64,000 nt of DNA from Candidatus Peribacteraceae bacterium (GCA_028718905.1 JAQUKV010000005.1:1-64000); one strand, 5' to 3'; shown: positions 34,199-42,895, numbered from the stretch's first letter. The notes: a model not told the origin generated them from the sequence alone. Made by a program: numbers and translations.

Positions 34199-35863
34199 TC
34201 AGTATACCTCCTTCAGGTAGCACTCCTCACAAAGCACGCGCTCTTTGCGTTCAACCGCAAACGTGGATTCCACCTCCTTGCCGCATGCGGAGCAGGGCCG
34301 TTTCCAGAGGCGCCTCGGCGGGCGAAGCATAGTCCGGCGCTCTTGCCGCTCCTCGGGATGCAAATGCGGGACCGGCAGGTTGTGCGCGCGGTAGAAGGCC
34401 AGCTCCTGCTTCACGATGCGGAACGGACGCTTGGACTCCTCGGACGTGACGGCCCAGTTGAGAATATCGTCCGGAATTTCCGCAATGGTTTCCGGCAGGT
34501 GCGACGCCGGAATCATTTTCTTCACATCCGGCTTCTCGTCGGTTTCATCACGCCAGGGGTAGCCGCGCGCTATCGCCTCCTCCTTCGTAAGCGGAAAGTA
34601 CTCGAGTGCGATCGATTCGTTGTAGGAAAACGAGCACATGCTCTTCGGAAAGAACTGGCCGTATTCCCCCGTCGTCCTCATGTGACTGATCAACTTCTCC
34701 TTCAGAATTACGTACTCTTCTTTGGAGTACTGCTTGTTGAGGATGCAGTGCTGCTTCTTCTTGAGAGAAACGCATCCGAAGCAGTTCTTGCAGCCCGTGC
34801 AGCTGTCTAAGTACTCGCAGTCGCTCAAGTTCGTGGTACACATCGAACTGAACTTGAGGTTGTAGACATTGTTGCCGCACGCCCCGCACTGGTAGGCGCG
34901 CTCGACGTTGTCCCCCCAAAAGGTGTAATCCATGGAGGATTTTACGCCCATCGAGACGCGCTGGCAGTAGCGGCAATCCTCCAGATCCTTGCAATCCATA
35001 CAGTGGAACGCGTCGCGCGTATTGCTGATGTGGTCGCCCGTGGAGTGTTCGTTGTGCTCGCCCTGTACGAAGCGCTGCGGCTGACTGCAGAAGAAGTCCG
35101 CACACCGCGTCCGCAAGGCCGCGACTCCCTTTGCGGTATCGAGGCGGAGAGCCGCCTTCCGCTTTTCAAACTCCTCCGGCGAAAGTTGCTCATTCATGAT
35201 CAAGTACCGCTTCTGCCGTTGGTTGATGCAGCCGATGCAATCGCGGCAGCCGATGCAGCTTTTTAGGAAGAAACTACCAGAGCAGTTCTGGCAATCCTGA
35301 GAAAAGAAGAGACCGTGGCACTCGGTACAATCCAGACACTCATACAAAATCTCGCTCTGGTGGCAGTTGAAGCAGTCCACCGCGTCTTTACAGTGGTAGA
35401 CACGGTTACTGTAAAGACAATCTTCGTCGTAATCCGCCTCGGCAATTAGATAGCAATTCTTGGAGTAGCCCGCATTGTTCACGTAGTCGCTGTTCTCCAT
35501 CGTCCCCTGAATCACGAAGCGCGCCTGATGCGGCACCGTGTTTCGCAGTTCGGCGAACTGCTCGAAGAACGGGCGGGAGAAATCGATATCCCGTCCGTAC
35601 ATGAGGGCATCCCACTTGTCGCTCCACCACGCCTCAGGGCTAAAGACCGGAAAGGGATGATCGACGTGGAACTGGGAGAGAATGCGCTCGCCGGTGAGAT
35701 CGCAGGTCCGCCAGTAGAGCTTGCGCGAATTGCGCTCCAGAAGACGCCGTGTGAGCCGACAGTCAGGACAGGACAAAGGATCCGGAACGCCGAAATCATC
35801 CAGAAACCTCTGATCATCCTCGGTGATCCCAAAGGACGTGCCGCATTCGATGCATGTTGGCAT
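34199..35863 (-). CDS. Cysteine-rich array protein A8
   Basis: 554 residues. N-terminal CIEC; the linker to CPDC is shorter than in other members (FGVPDPLSCPDC, without the GGK-containing loop, a feature shared with A1). Half one: HCKDAVDCFNCHQSEILYEC, DCTECHGLFFSQDCQNC, CIGCRDCIGCINQRQKRY. Half two: LDSCTGCKNCFGCVSLKKKQ. C-terminal first subtype but with substitutions: AVTSEESKRPF has lost the module Cys and RNPR is RPPR; CSAC and CEEC remain. It begins six bases from a TATACT encoded by the end of A9. Confidence 0.8.
   Translation of the reverse strand: MPTCIECGTSFGITEDDQRFLDDFGVPDPLSCPDCRLTRRLLERNSRKLYWRTCDLTGERILSQFHVDHPFPVFSPEAWWSDKWDALMYGRDIDFSRPFFEQFAELRNTVPHQARFVIQGTMENSDYVNNAGYSKNCYLIAEADYDEDCLYSNRVYHCKDAVDCFNCHQSEILYECLDCTECHGLFFSQDCQNCSGSFFLKSCIGCRDCIGCINQRQKRYLIMNEQLSPEEFEKRKAALRLDTAKGVAALRTRCADFFCSQPQRFVQGEHNEHSTGDHISNTRDAFHCMDCKDLEDCRYCQRVSMGVKSSMDYTFWGDNVERAYQCGACGNNVYNLKFSSMCTTNLSDCEYLDSCTGCKNCFGCVSLKKKQHCILNKQYSKEEYVILKEKLISHMRTTGEYGQFFPKSMCSFSYNESIALEYFPLTKEEAIARGYPWRDETDEKPDVKKMIPASHLPETIAEIPDDILNWAVTSEESKRPFRIVKQELAFYRAHNLPVPHLHPEERQERRTMLRPPRRLWKRPCSACGKEVESTFAVERKERVLCEECYLKEVY
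34201..34206 (-). promoter_or_regulatory. -10 box of A7 inside the last codons of A8
   Basis: GTA-TAC-TGA of A8 gives TATACT, eight bases before the A7 ATG. Confidence 0.5.
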
Positions 35864-35867
35864 ACGA

Positions 35868-37568
35868 TCAGTATACTTCCTTCAGGTAGCACTCTTCGCA
35901 ATAGACTTTCTCGGGTCGCTCGGGGGCGTAGGTTGTCTGGATTGCTTTCTTGCACTTGGCACACTGCCGCTTCCAGAGCGTGCGGGGATTGAGAAGAGCC
36001 ATGCGACGCCGATGCCGCTCATCGGGATGGTAGCGCGGAAGCGGGAGACGCAGGCGACGGTAAAAATCCAACTCGCGCTTATTAATGAGAAAAGGACGCT
36101 TAGTCGCCTCGCATCGGATAGCCCACCGAAGCACATCATCGGGAATATCATCGATGCTATCCGGCAACTTCTCCGCAGGAATGACTTTCGCAACATCAGG
36201 TATTTCTTCTTCCCGCTCCTTCCACTGGAACCCCTGTGCAAGTGCCTCGTTTCGCCCAAGCGGATAGTAGTCCTGAGCAACGGTCTCGTTGTACCCGAAC
36301 GGAGAACTGCCTCGAGGAAAGAATCTGCCCCACTCCTTTGTCCGCTGCATGTGCTCCGCTAATTGGAGTGCCATCTTGTTGTAATCCTCTAATGAATACT
36401 GCTTGTTCAAGATGCAATACTGGGCTTTCTTAAGCCCTGCGCACCCAAAAAGATTTTTGGATGCAAAACACTCGTAGGAGTACAGAACATCACTCGATCC
36501 ACCCCACACGAGCTTGCTGAAGAGCACACGGAAGACCCCGTGTCCCACTCCCTCACAATCGTAACAGAGCTCATTGAGTTGCGCCGCACCGTAATTCGAA
36601 ATGTCCTGGCAATCTTTCATATGCAAACAGCGGGAGCAACTCTTGCAATCCTCCAGATAATCGCAGTCATAGCACTCGAATGCATTCTTGGAATGGAGAA
36701 CATAATTACCCGTCACATTTTCGTTCTGTACTCCCTCATAAAAACGATGCGGGAGCGTGAGGGCAAACTCCGCCATCCGCCGCTTCATGTCTTCGAAGTA
36801 GGCGAAGCTCCCCGCATTCATCCCATTGATCTGTTCCTCATACTCCTTCCGCGAAAGCTGTTCATTGAAAAAGTGGTATTCCTTGGCATGGAGATTCATG
36901 CACCCGAAGCACTTCCGGCACCCGGTACAATTATTGCAGAGGGTGACATCGGAACAGTTACTACAGTTTCTGGAAAAGAGCGCGTTGTAACAGGAAACGC
37001 AATTGATACAGTGAGAACAAATCTCGCAACGATCCAGGTGGAAATTATCGGTGCAATCCTTACAGTAGTTTATGAGCGTGCCATACTGACAATCCTCATT
37101 GGTATTCGCCGAGAAAAGGAGGTAGCAATTCTTATTATCGGATGCACAGTTCGTAAAATCGGAATTCATAATTGTTCCCTGCTGCACGCGCGCCATTTTA
37201 GGTACGCAATTGAGGAGTTCGAAAAACTGATCGAAGAACGGACGGGAGAAGTCCACATCTCGCCCATCGTCCTTCGCATCCCAACTGTCACCCCACCACA
37301 CGGGATTATCGAAGACGGGAAATGATGAGTCCGGTGCATAGGTCGAAATGATTGAAACTCCTGTTTTACTGCATTGTCGGCGAAACAATTTCCATTCGTT
37401 CCGATAGACATAGCGCTGCATGTGCCGACACGTGGGGCATTGATCGGGTTCTGGAATAGCGCATTTCTTCCCACCAAAAATAGGAGATATTTCGTTATAG
37501 AATTTCCGATCAGTCTCCGTGACCTCGAAGGGAGCCTTGCACCAGGGATTACGACAGATTTGCTGCAC
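35868..37568 (-). CDS. Cysteine-rich array protein A9
   Basis: 566 residues, the longest copy. N-terminal CRNPWC and CPTC. The first module has a full KLFRRQCSKTG block and VWWGDSWD. Half one: YCKDCTDNFHLDRCEICSHC, CVSCYNALFSRNCSNCSDVT, CTGCRKCFGCMNLHAKEY. Half two is weaker: the second CFGC is LFGCAGLKKAQYC and the preceding Cys cluster is reduced to YSYECFASKN. C-terminal first subtype with CAKC and CEEC. A TATACT lies 15 bases before the ATG. It forms a tight run with A8, A7 and A6 separated by only 4-7 bases, which should behave as one transcription block with internal starts. Confidence 0.8.
   Translation of the reverse strand: MQQICRNPWCKAPFEVTETDRKFYNEISPIFGGKKCAIPEPDQCPTCRHMQRYVYRNEWKLFRRQCSKTGVSIISTYAPDSSFPVFDNPVWWGDSWDAKDDGRDVDFSRPFFDQFFELLNCVPKMARVQQGTIMNSDFTNCASDNKNCYLLFSANTNEDCQYGTLINYCKDCTDNFHLDRCEICSHCINCVSCYNALFSRNCSNCSDVTLCNNCTGCRKCFGCMNLHAKEYHFFNEQLSRKEYEEQINGMNAGSFAYFEDMKRRMAEFALTLPHRFYEGVQNENVTGNYVLHSKNAFECYDCDYLEDCKSCSRCLHMKDCQDISNYGAAQLNELCYDCEGVGHGVFRVLFSKLVWGGSSDVLYSYECFASKNLFGCAGLKKAQYCILNKQYSLEDYNKMALQLAEHMQRTKEWGRFFPRGSSPFGYNETVAQDYYPLGRNEALAQGFQWKEREEEIPDVAKVIPAEKLPDSIDDIPDDVLRWAIRCEATKRPFLINKRELDFYRRLRLPLPRYHPDERHRRRMALLNPRTLWKRQCAKCKKAIQTTYAPERPEKVYCEECYLKEVY
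35870..35875 (-). promoter_or_regulatory. -10 box of A8 inside the last codons of A9
   Basis: GTA-TAC-TGA of A9 gives TATACT, exactly six bases before the A8 ATG. Confidence 0.5.
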
Positions 37569-37649
37569 CGGAGAAGTATACAGGGATCAGTATGCGGTAT
37601 TCAGCGAACCCCCCTGCATACATACTTCATACTGAATACTGCATACCCA
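37569..37649. repeat. ATACTGAATACTGC-type short repeat between A10 and A9
   Basis: On the minus strand the gap is built from GTATGCAGTATTCAGTATG and GAATACCGCATACTGATCC units with a G-run between. It includes several TATACT/CATACT hexamers that could act as A9 -10 boxes. Confidence 0.6.
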
Positions 37650-39320
37650 TTAATAAACCTCTTTCAAATAGCAATTTTCACAGTAGACGATCTCCGGCCG
37701 CTCGGGGGGGTACGTCGTCTCAATCCCCTTCCCGCACTTCTGGCACTTTCGACTCCAGAGCTTGCGGGGATTCCTCAGTGCCATACGTTCCTTGTGGCGC
37801 TGATCGGGGCACTTATTCGGAATAGGAATGCCCATTTCCCGATAGAATTTCAATTCCTGGGGAATGATCCGGTAGGGCTGTCCGGATGCCGTACAGGTGA
37901 GAATTTTCTTCGTGATGGAATCGTCCGTTTCACCAATATGGGAGGGGACGGCGATTACAGGACCCAGGTACGTTTGTCGTGCCGTTTCCTCCGTTTTCCA
38001 CCGCCATCCCCGATGTTCCGCATCTCTGCGATCAAGTGGAAAGTAATCGACTGCGCTCGTTTCATTGTAGGCAAAGGGCGATAGAGTGAGCGGGAAAAAC
38101 TCACCCCATTCACCGGCGGACCGCATCGCCGTGATGACGCGCGGAACCAGTTCCTCGTACTCTTCTTTGGAGTACTGCTTGTTCAGGATGCAGTAACGCT
38201 TACGATGAAGCGACACGCAGCCGAAGCAGTCCTGACATGCGCGACAGAGGTAACAGTACTGCAGGTCATGCGACCCGACCCACGTTGAAGCGCAGAAGGC
38301 GCTCCGAGACACAGTAGGGGTAGCGGCACACTCATAAAGAAGTTCGCTATCAGGAACGCCATTCACATCCATGCAGTCCCGCGCCTTAATGCCTTGGCAG
38401 ACATAACGATTATCCTGACTTTCAATGAGATCAAAACATCGATAACAATCCTCGCAGTGGAAGAGGTTGTTACCTGTGGAACGATCGCAATTGAGTAGAT
38501 TGACTGCGCGGCGAGGCTCTTTGGCGGTGGCGGCGTGCACCATCTTTTCCAAGCGGGTCCGGCTCAATGTCAGGGTCTCCATGAGTTCGCGCTTACGCTT
38601 TGCGTACATCTCGGGAGTCAGTTGTTCATTGAGAACACAGTTACGGCTGTTGCGGAGGTTGACGCACCCGATGCAATCAGTGCATCCCTGACAGCTCGAG
38701 CAAAAGGAGCAGTCTGCACAATTCTTCAGATCCTGACTGAAGAGAACATTCGTACAGTGCTCACAGTCGATGCACTCGTAGCACCGTTCGCAATCCGTGA
38801 CGAAAAGGCAATCCACGCAGTTCCGGCTTTTGAAAATGTAGCTCGAGAAATACGAATCCTGATTGAAATCCGAGGCAGAGAGCAGATAGCAATTCTTATT
38901 TCCGTAGCTATAGTTGGTGTAATCACAGTTCTCACATTCACCGATAAGGAGCGAGAGGAGCGGCGTCACCTGCATGAGTGCAGCAAACTGCGGGAAAAAC
39001 GGCTGTGAGAGATCAAACGGCCTTCCCCAATGCAGCGCATCCCAGTGATCGGAGAACCAGGCATCCAACCCGTAGACGGTGTATCCGTTCTCCGGCGCAT
39101 AGATCGAGATCATCTGTTTTCCCGTGAGTGCGCACTTGGTCTGGTAGAACTTGCGCTCATTGCGCCAAGCCAGCCGCCTCTGCTGCCGGCAATCCGGACA
39201 CAAGGTCGGCGACGGAATCAATTCCTTCTTCCCATTGAACACCGGCGAAACCTTCTCCAGAAATGCCAGGTCCTCCGCTTCCACCGTGAATGCCGATGCG
39301 CATTGTCTGCAGACGGGCAT
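37650..39320 (-). CDS. Cysteine-rich array protein A10
   Basis: 556 residues. N-terminal CRQC and CPDC, then ALTGKQMISIYAPENGYTVY. Half one: NCVDCLFVTDCERCYECIDC, NCADCSFCSSCQGCTDCIGC. Half two: YCYLCRACQDCFGCVSLHRK and a complete GEWGEFFPLTLSPFAYNE. C-terminal second subtype (ILTCTASGQPYRIIPQEL) yet with a final RKCQKCGKGIETTY block like A4 and A5, so this copy appears to mix the two lineages and may be a recombinant. Its first module and LMQVTP region match A1. Confidence 0.8.
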   Translation of the reverse strand: MPVCRQCASAFTVEAEDLAFLEKVSPVFNGKKELIPSPTLCPDCRQQRRLAWRNERKFYQTKCALTGKQMISIYAPENGYTVYGLDAWFSDHWDALHWGRPFDLSQPFFPQFAALMQVTPLLSLLIGECENCDYTNYSYGNKNCYLLSASDFNQDSYFSSYIFKSRNCVDCLFVTDCERCYECIDCEHCTNVLFSQDLKNCADCSFCSSCQGCTDCIGCVNLRNSRNCVLNEQLTPEMYAKRKRELMETLTLSRTRLEKMVHAATAKEPRRAVNLLNCDRSTGNNLFHCEDCYRCFDLIESQDNRYVCQGIKARDCMDVNGVPDSELLYECAATPTVSRSAFCASTWVGSHDLQYCYLCRACQDCFGCVSLHRKRYCILNKQYSKEEYEELVPRVITAMRSAGEWGEFFPLTLSPFAYNETSAVDYFPLDRRDAEHRGWRWKTEETARQTYLGPVIAVPSHIGETDDSITKKILTCTASGQPYRIIPQELKFYREMGIPIPNKCPDQRHKERMALRNPRKLWSRKCQKCGKGIETTYPPERPEIVYCENCYLKEVY

Positions 39321-39321
39321 C

Positions 39322-39354
39322 TCAGTAGACGGAAGCGAGGTAACACTCTTCGCC
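39322..39354 (-). pseudogene. Orphan 3' stub of an array gene between A11 and A10
   Basis: The minus strand reads GEECYLASVY then TGA, one base before the A10 ATG. The tail ASVY resembles A11 (SSVY), so the stub probably derives from that lineage. As at 19244, the sequence where the gene should continue is a CCCTTCGAC...GCTCAGGG repeat. Confidence 0.65.
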
Positions 39355-39376
39355 CTTCGACGGGCTCAGGGTGAAT
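39354..39376. repeat. CCCTTCGAC...GCTCAGGG repeat beside the second stub
   Basis: CCCTTCGACGGGCTCAGGGT, directly joined to the orphan C-terminal codons. It is followed by 40 bases without recognisable content before the A11 stop codon. Confidence 0.75.
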
Positions 39377-39414
39377 CTTGTTGCGCCGCTGTCTGACGAA
39401 CCAATGTGCATATC

Positions 39415-41088
39415 TCAATACACCGAAGATAGGTAACAAGATTCACAGTACACGATCTCCGGTCGCTCGGGCGCATAGGTCGTCTCGATCCCCTTCCCAC
39501 ACTTCGCGCATGTGCGGCTCCAGAGATGACGTGGATTCTTGAGGCGCATCCTTCTGCGGTGACGCTCTGCAAAACACTCCGTGTGCAGAGGCAATGTCAT
39601 GGATCGGCAGAATTCCAGCTCCTGAGGAATAATCTTGTAGGGCTGCTTACTTGCGGAACAGAGCAGAATTTTCTGTGTGATGTCATCGGGTACATCCTGG
39701 ATACGATCAGAAACAGCTACGCGCGGGCCAAGGTACTCATCGGCTGTGCTCTTTTGCACCACCCATCGCCATCCCCGCTTCTCCACCTTCTCCTCTGTGA
39801 GTGGGAAATATTCCTGCGCCATGGTCTGGTTGTAGCCGAACGGACTCATGGTGATGGGGAAAAATTGTCCCCACTCGCCCGTCTGCTGCATATGTTCGAT
39901 CACGCGCGGAACCAACTCTTCATACTCCTGCCGCGTGTACTGCCGATTGAAGATGCAATACTGTTTGCTCTTAAGGCTGGCGCAGCCAAAACAATTCTTG
40001 CACGACGAACAATCCTGGCAGTACGCCGTTTCGGCGCTGTACATCGTGTTGTGGCAGCAAAAAAGGCTGCTTCCATTGCATGCCACGCACTGATAACTCC
40101 ACTCGCACGTTGACGGGCAGTAGTTGGAATCGTAGGAATGAACGAATGATTCCGCCGTGGCCAGAAAACGGCAGTCCTCGCAATTCTTCGCATCGTAGGA
40201 ATCGTGCACCCCCTTGCAATTGTAGAGGTAGTCCCCTGTGACATCCTCACAATTCACGCCATGGTAATGACGCACGACTTCTTTTCGCGTGAGATCAGCA
40301 AGCCTCTTGCGTGCCAGTTCGATCATGACATGAGAGCCGCGGTCGAACTCCTGCATCTTGCGCTCGTAGTCCTCACGGGAAAACGGTTGATTGAATACGC
40401 AGTACTGTTTGTTTTTAAGCCCCACGCAGCCAATACAATCCTTGCATCCGGAACAGTGAACCAGAAGCGTCCCATTGCTGCAGTTGTCACATCCATGGGA
40501 GAACGCCAGCTCATAGCACTGCACGCAATCCACACACTCGTAGCACCGTTCACACCGATAAATGTAGAGACAGTCGTAACAATTCTTGGAGAGCCAAACA
40601 ATATGTCCGTAACAGCAGTCTTCGTTGCCGACATTCCCGCCGATGAGATAGCAATTCCTGCTCTGGAAGGAGAAATTGCAATAATCCGTGTTCTCGCAGT
40701 TGTTGTTGAAAATAGACATCCGGGGAACGACGTTGAAGAGTTCGCCGAGCTGATCAAAGAACGGGCGCCCAAAATCCACTTCCCTCCCGTAGCGTAACCC
40801 ATCCCAACGATCACTCCACCACTCGTGAATCTCGTACACCGGAAAGGGCACATCCTCATCGTACATCGAGATGATGCGTTTGTCGGAGAGACTAGAAGTA
40901 CGGTGGCAGAGATTGAAGAAGTTCCGGTGCGCAATCCGCCTCTGCATACGGCAAGCAGGGCAGGTGACCGGCTCTGGAATGGAGAAGTGCTTGCTCGCAA
41001 CCGTTAGCCCTGCCTCGCGATAGAACGCCTTATCGTCCTGCGTGATCTCAAACGGGGCCGAGCACTGAAAACAGGTTTTTTGCGTCAT
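39415..41088 (-). CDS. Cysteine-rich array protein A11
   Basis: 557 residues from the ATG at 41088, which overlaps the A12 stop (ATGA), implying coupling. An upstream extension to 41181 would run inside A12 and is rejected. N-terminal CFQC and CPAC; CHRTSSLSDKR replaces the usual R-x-C-D. Half one: YDCLYIYRCERCYECVDC, CDNCSNGTLLVHCSGCKDC. Half two: YCQDCSSCKNCFGCASLKSK. C-terminal second subtype (ILLCSASKQPYKIIPQEL) with CAKC and CESC, ending LSSVY. Confidence 0.8.
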   Translation of the reverse strand: MTQKTCFQCSAPFEITQDDKAFYREAGLTVASKHFSIPEPVTCPACRMQRRIAHRNFFNLCHRTSSLSDKRIISMYDEDVPFPVYEIHEWWSDRWDGLRYGREVDFGRPFFDQLGELFNVVPRMSIFNNNCENTDYCNFSFQSRNCYLIGGNVGNEDCCYGHIVWLSKNCYDCLYIYRCERCYECVDCVQCYELAFSHGCDNCSNGTLLVHCSGCKDCIGCVGLKNKQYCVFNQPFSREDYERKMQEFDRGSHVMIELARKRLADLTRKEVVRHYHGVNCEDVTGDYLYNCKGVHDSYDAKNCEDCRFLATAESFVHSYDSNYCPSTCEWSYQCVACNGSSLFCCHNTMYSAETAYCQDCSSCKNCFGCASLKSKQYCIFNRQYTRQEYEELVPRVIEHMQQTGEWGQFFPITMSPFGYNQTMAQEYFPLTEEKVEKRGWRWVVQKSTADEYLGPRVAVSDRIQDVPDDITQKILLCSASKQPYKIIPQELEFCRSMTLPLHTECFAERHRRRMRLKNPRHLWSRTCAKCGKGIETTYAPERPEIVYCESCYLSSVY

Positions 41089-42764
41089 ACAAGCGATTGC
41101 TGATAACACTTCTCGCAGAAAATTTTCTCGGGACGGTCTGGCGCGTAGGTGGTCTGCATCGGAATGCCGCAGGCATTGCACGTGCGTTCGTAAAGAACAC
41201 GCGGGTTTCGCATCGTGAGCTGCTTTCTATATCGCGTGAAGAAGCTGGTCCGGGGCAGCGGCACATGCAACTGCCGATGGAATTTGAGTTCCTGCGGAAT
41301 AATCTTATATTGTCTTCCGCTCTCGGAGCAGGTCAGAATTTTCTTGCAGATATCATCGGTCACGTCGTCGATGCTGTCCGGGATCTCGACGTTCGGGCCG
41401 AGGTATTGATCCTTTTTCTCCACTGCATCAAACCATCGAAATCCGCGCGCCAAAACCTCCGCTTTCGTGAGCGGGAAATATTCTTGAGCCAAAGTCTCGT
41501 TGTAGGCGAAGCTCGATGTCTCTGTGGGAAAGAATTCGCCCCACTCTTTGGTTTTCCGCATGTAATCAATGATTTTCGGCACAAGCTCTTCGTACTCCTC
41601 TTTGGTGTACTGCTTGTTCAGAATGCAGTATTCCTTGCGCCGCAGTCCCACGCAGGCGAAACAGTGCTTCGAGTGGTGACACAGCTGGCAGTAGATCATG
41701 TCGCTCATGCTGGCGAGCGTATGGTTGCAGAAGCAGCAACTGTGCAACTCATACCCCGCGACGGAGCACTCGTAGAGTCTCTCCGCCTCACCGCACTCGT
41801 GAATGTCCATGCAGGTTTTGAGCGGCATGAATCCCTGAAAGACATGCCTGCAGTCCCACAGATCCTCGCTGTCGAAGCAGTTGAAGGCATTCTTGCAGTT
41901 CACCAGATAGTCGCCGACGACGTCTTCGTTCTGTACTCCATGCATGTACTTTTGCGGAAACTCCAGCTTGAGAGCGTCAAAGCGCTGACGTGCGGACTCC
42001 ACGACCGAATGGCTCCCGAGCATGGCGCGGAATTTTTCAAATGCCTCTTTGGTCACCTGCTTGTTCTCGACGAAGTACTCTTTGTTTTTCAGGTTACTGC
42101 ACATCAGGCATTTCTTGCAGCCCGTGCAGTTTTTCAGGAACATCGATTCCGCGCAATTGTCGCAATCCTGCAGATATGCCGAACCGTAGCATTTCACGCA
42201 ATCGATGCATTCGTAGCAGAGTTCCGATTTCCGTGCGCGAAAACACCCGACACAGTTCACGCACTGGTTACAGCTATAACTATAGTAGCAATCCCGATTT
42301 TCATCGGAGTCAAAGATCAGGTAGCAATCCTTGTTCTTGCCGGCGTAGTTCGTGTAGTCGCAGTTTTCGTCGAACTCGTACCCCGTCATCAGGTTTGGCC
42401 GCGGCACGGCATCGAACAATTCTTTCCACTGCTCAAAGAACGGGCGCGAGAAATCGAAATCCCGCTGGTAATCATGCGGATCCCACTTATCGCTATACCA
42501 GTTTTCCTGATCATAGACTTTATAAGGGGAAGACGGATGAACATTGGAAATGATCTGCGCTCCGGATAAATCGCACTTCCTCTCGTAAAGATTGACGTGA
42601 TTGACATGCGTCTGTCTCCGCCGAAGCCTGCAATCGGGGCAGAGTGTGGGGGGAGGAAGACTCATTGTTTTTTCTCCGATGACAGGAGAAAGCTCACGCA
42701 ACATTGCGAGATCCTCCTTCGTGATCTCAAACAGGGCCGAACATTGGGTGCAGATGCGATCCAT
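41085..42764 (-). CDS. Cysteine-rich array protein A12, first transcribed member
   Basis: 559 residues from the ATG at 42764. Family plan, described here once: (a) N-terminal module with a Cys pair (CTQC), CPDC, then an R-x-C-D, G-x-x-I-x-S and V-Y block and a W-Y-S-D-K-W-D motif; (b) first Cys-rich half ending CLMCSNLKNKEY and a K-E-A-F helix; (c) second half with CFACVGLRRKEYCILNKQ, EEY and GEWGEFFP; (d) a C-terminal module that repeats the first (RNPR, R-x-C, Y-A-P, V-Y/F-C). The end is CEKCYQQSLV, the only tail without VY. Closest relative is A7. No signal peptide. The function is unknown; a cytoplasmic metal- or thiol-based role is inferred. R4 lies divergently upstream. Confidence 0.8.
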   Translation of the reverse strand: MDRICTQCSALFEITKEDLAMLRELSPVIGEKTMSLPPPTLCPDCRLRRRQTHVNHVNLYERKCDLSGAQIISNVHPSSPYKVYDQENWYSDKWDPHDYQRDFDFSRPFFEQWKELFDAVPRPNLMTGYEFDENCDYTNYAGKNKDCYLIFDSDENRDCYYSYSCNQCVNCVGCFRARKSELCYECIDCVKCYGSAYLQDCDNCAESMFLKNCTGCKKCLMCSNLKNKEYFVENKQVTKEAFEKFRAMLGSHSVVESARQRFDALKLEFPQKYMHGVQNEDVVGDYLVNCKNAFNCFDSEDLWDCRHVFQGFMPLKTCMDIHECGEAERLYECSVAGYELHSCCFCNHTLASMSDMIYCQLCHHSKHCFACVGLRRKEYCILNKQYTKEEYEELVPKIIDYMRKTKEWGEFFPTETSSFAYNETLAQEYFPLTKAEVLARGFRWFDAVEKKDQYLGPNVEIPDSIDDVTDDICKKILTCSESGRQYKIIPQELKFHRQLHVPLPRTSFFTRYRKQLTMRNPRVLYERTCNACGIPMQTTYAPDRPEKIFCEKCYQQSLV

Positions 42765-42825
42765 ACAAAAAATACTGGGCTTGTCATCCGGCCCCAGCAT
42801 CGCCATTCTGGAATGTATAGTCATT

Positions 42826-42838
42826 ATTGTCCAACAAT
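42826..42838. promoter_or_regulatory. Inverted repeat upstream of A12
   Basis: ATTGT-CCA-ACAAT, a perfect 5-3-5 palindrome about 60 bases before the A12 start in the divergent gap with R4. Near it on the minus strand is a TATACA that could be the A12 -10 box. Confidence 0.4.
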
Positions 42839-42895
42839 TTGATGTGCATTACTTGTTTTTCCTTTTCACAAAGCCAAAAACAGAGGTTCAAATTG

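Noticed and set aside
41097..42569. 490-residue plus-strand open frame opposite A12
   Set aside because: It is the antisense of a Cys-rich coding region (Cys codons become Ala/Thr-rich sequence). Similar shadows occur opposite nearly every array member.
19317..42764. CRISPR array or phage tail repeat as explanation of the periodic region
   Set aside because: The repeat unit is a full 1.65-kb gene with diverged copies; no short direct repeats with unique spacers and no cas or phage structural genes are seen.
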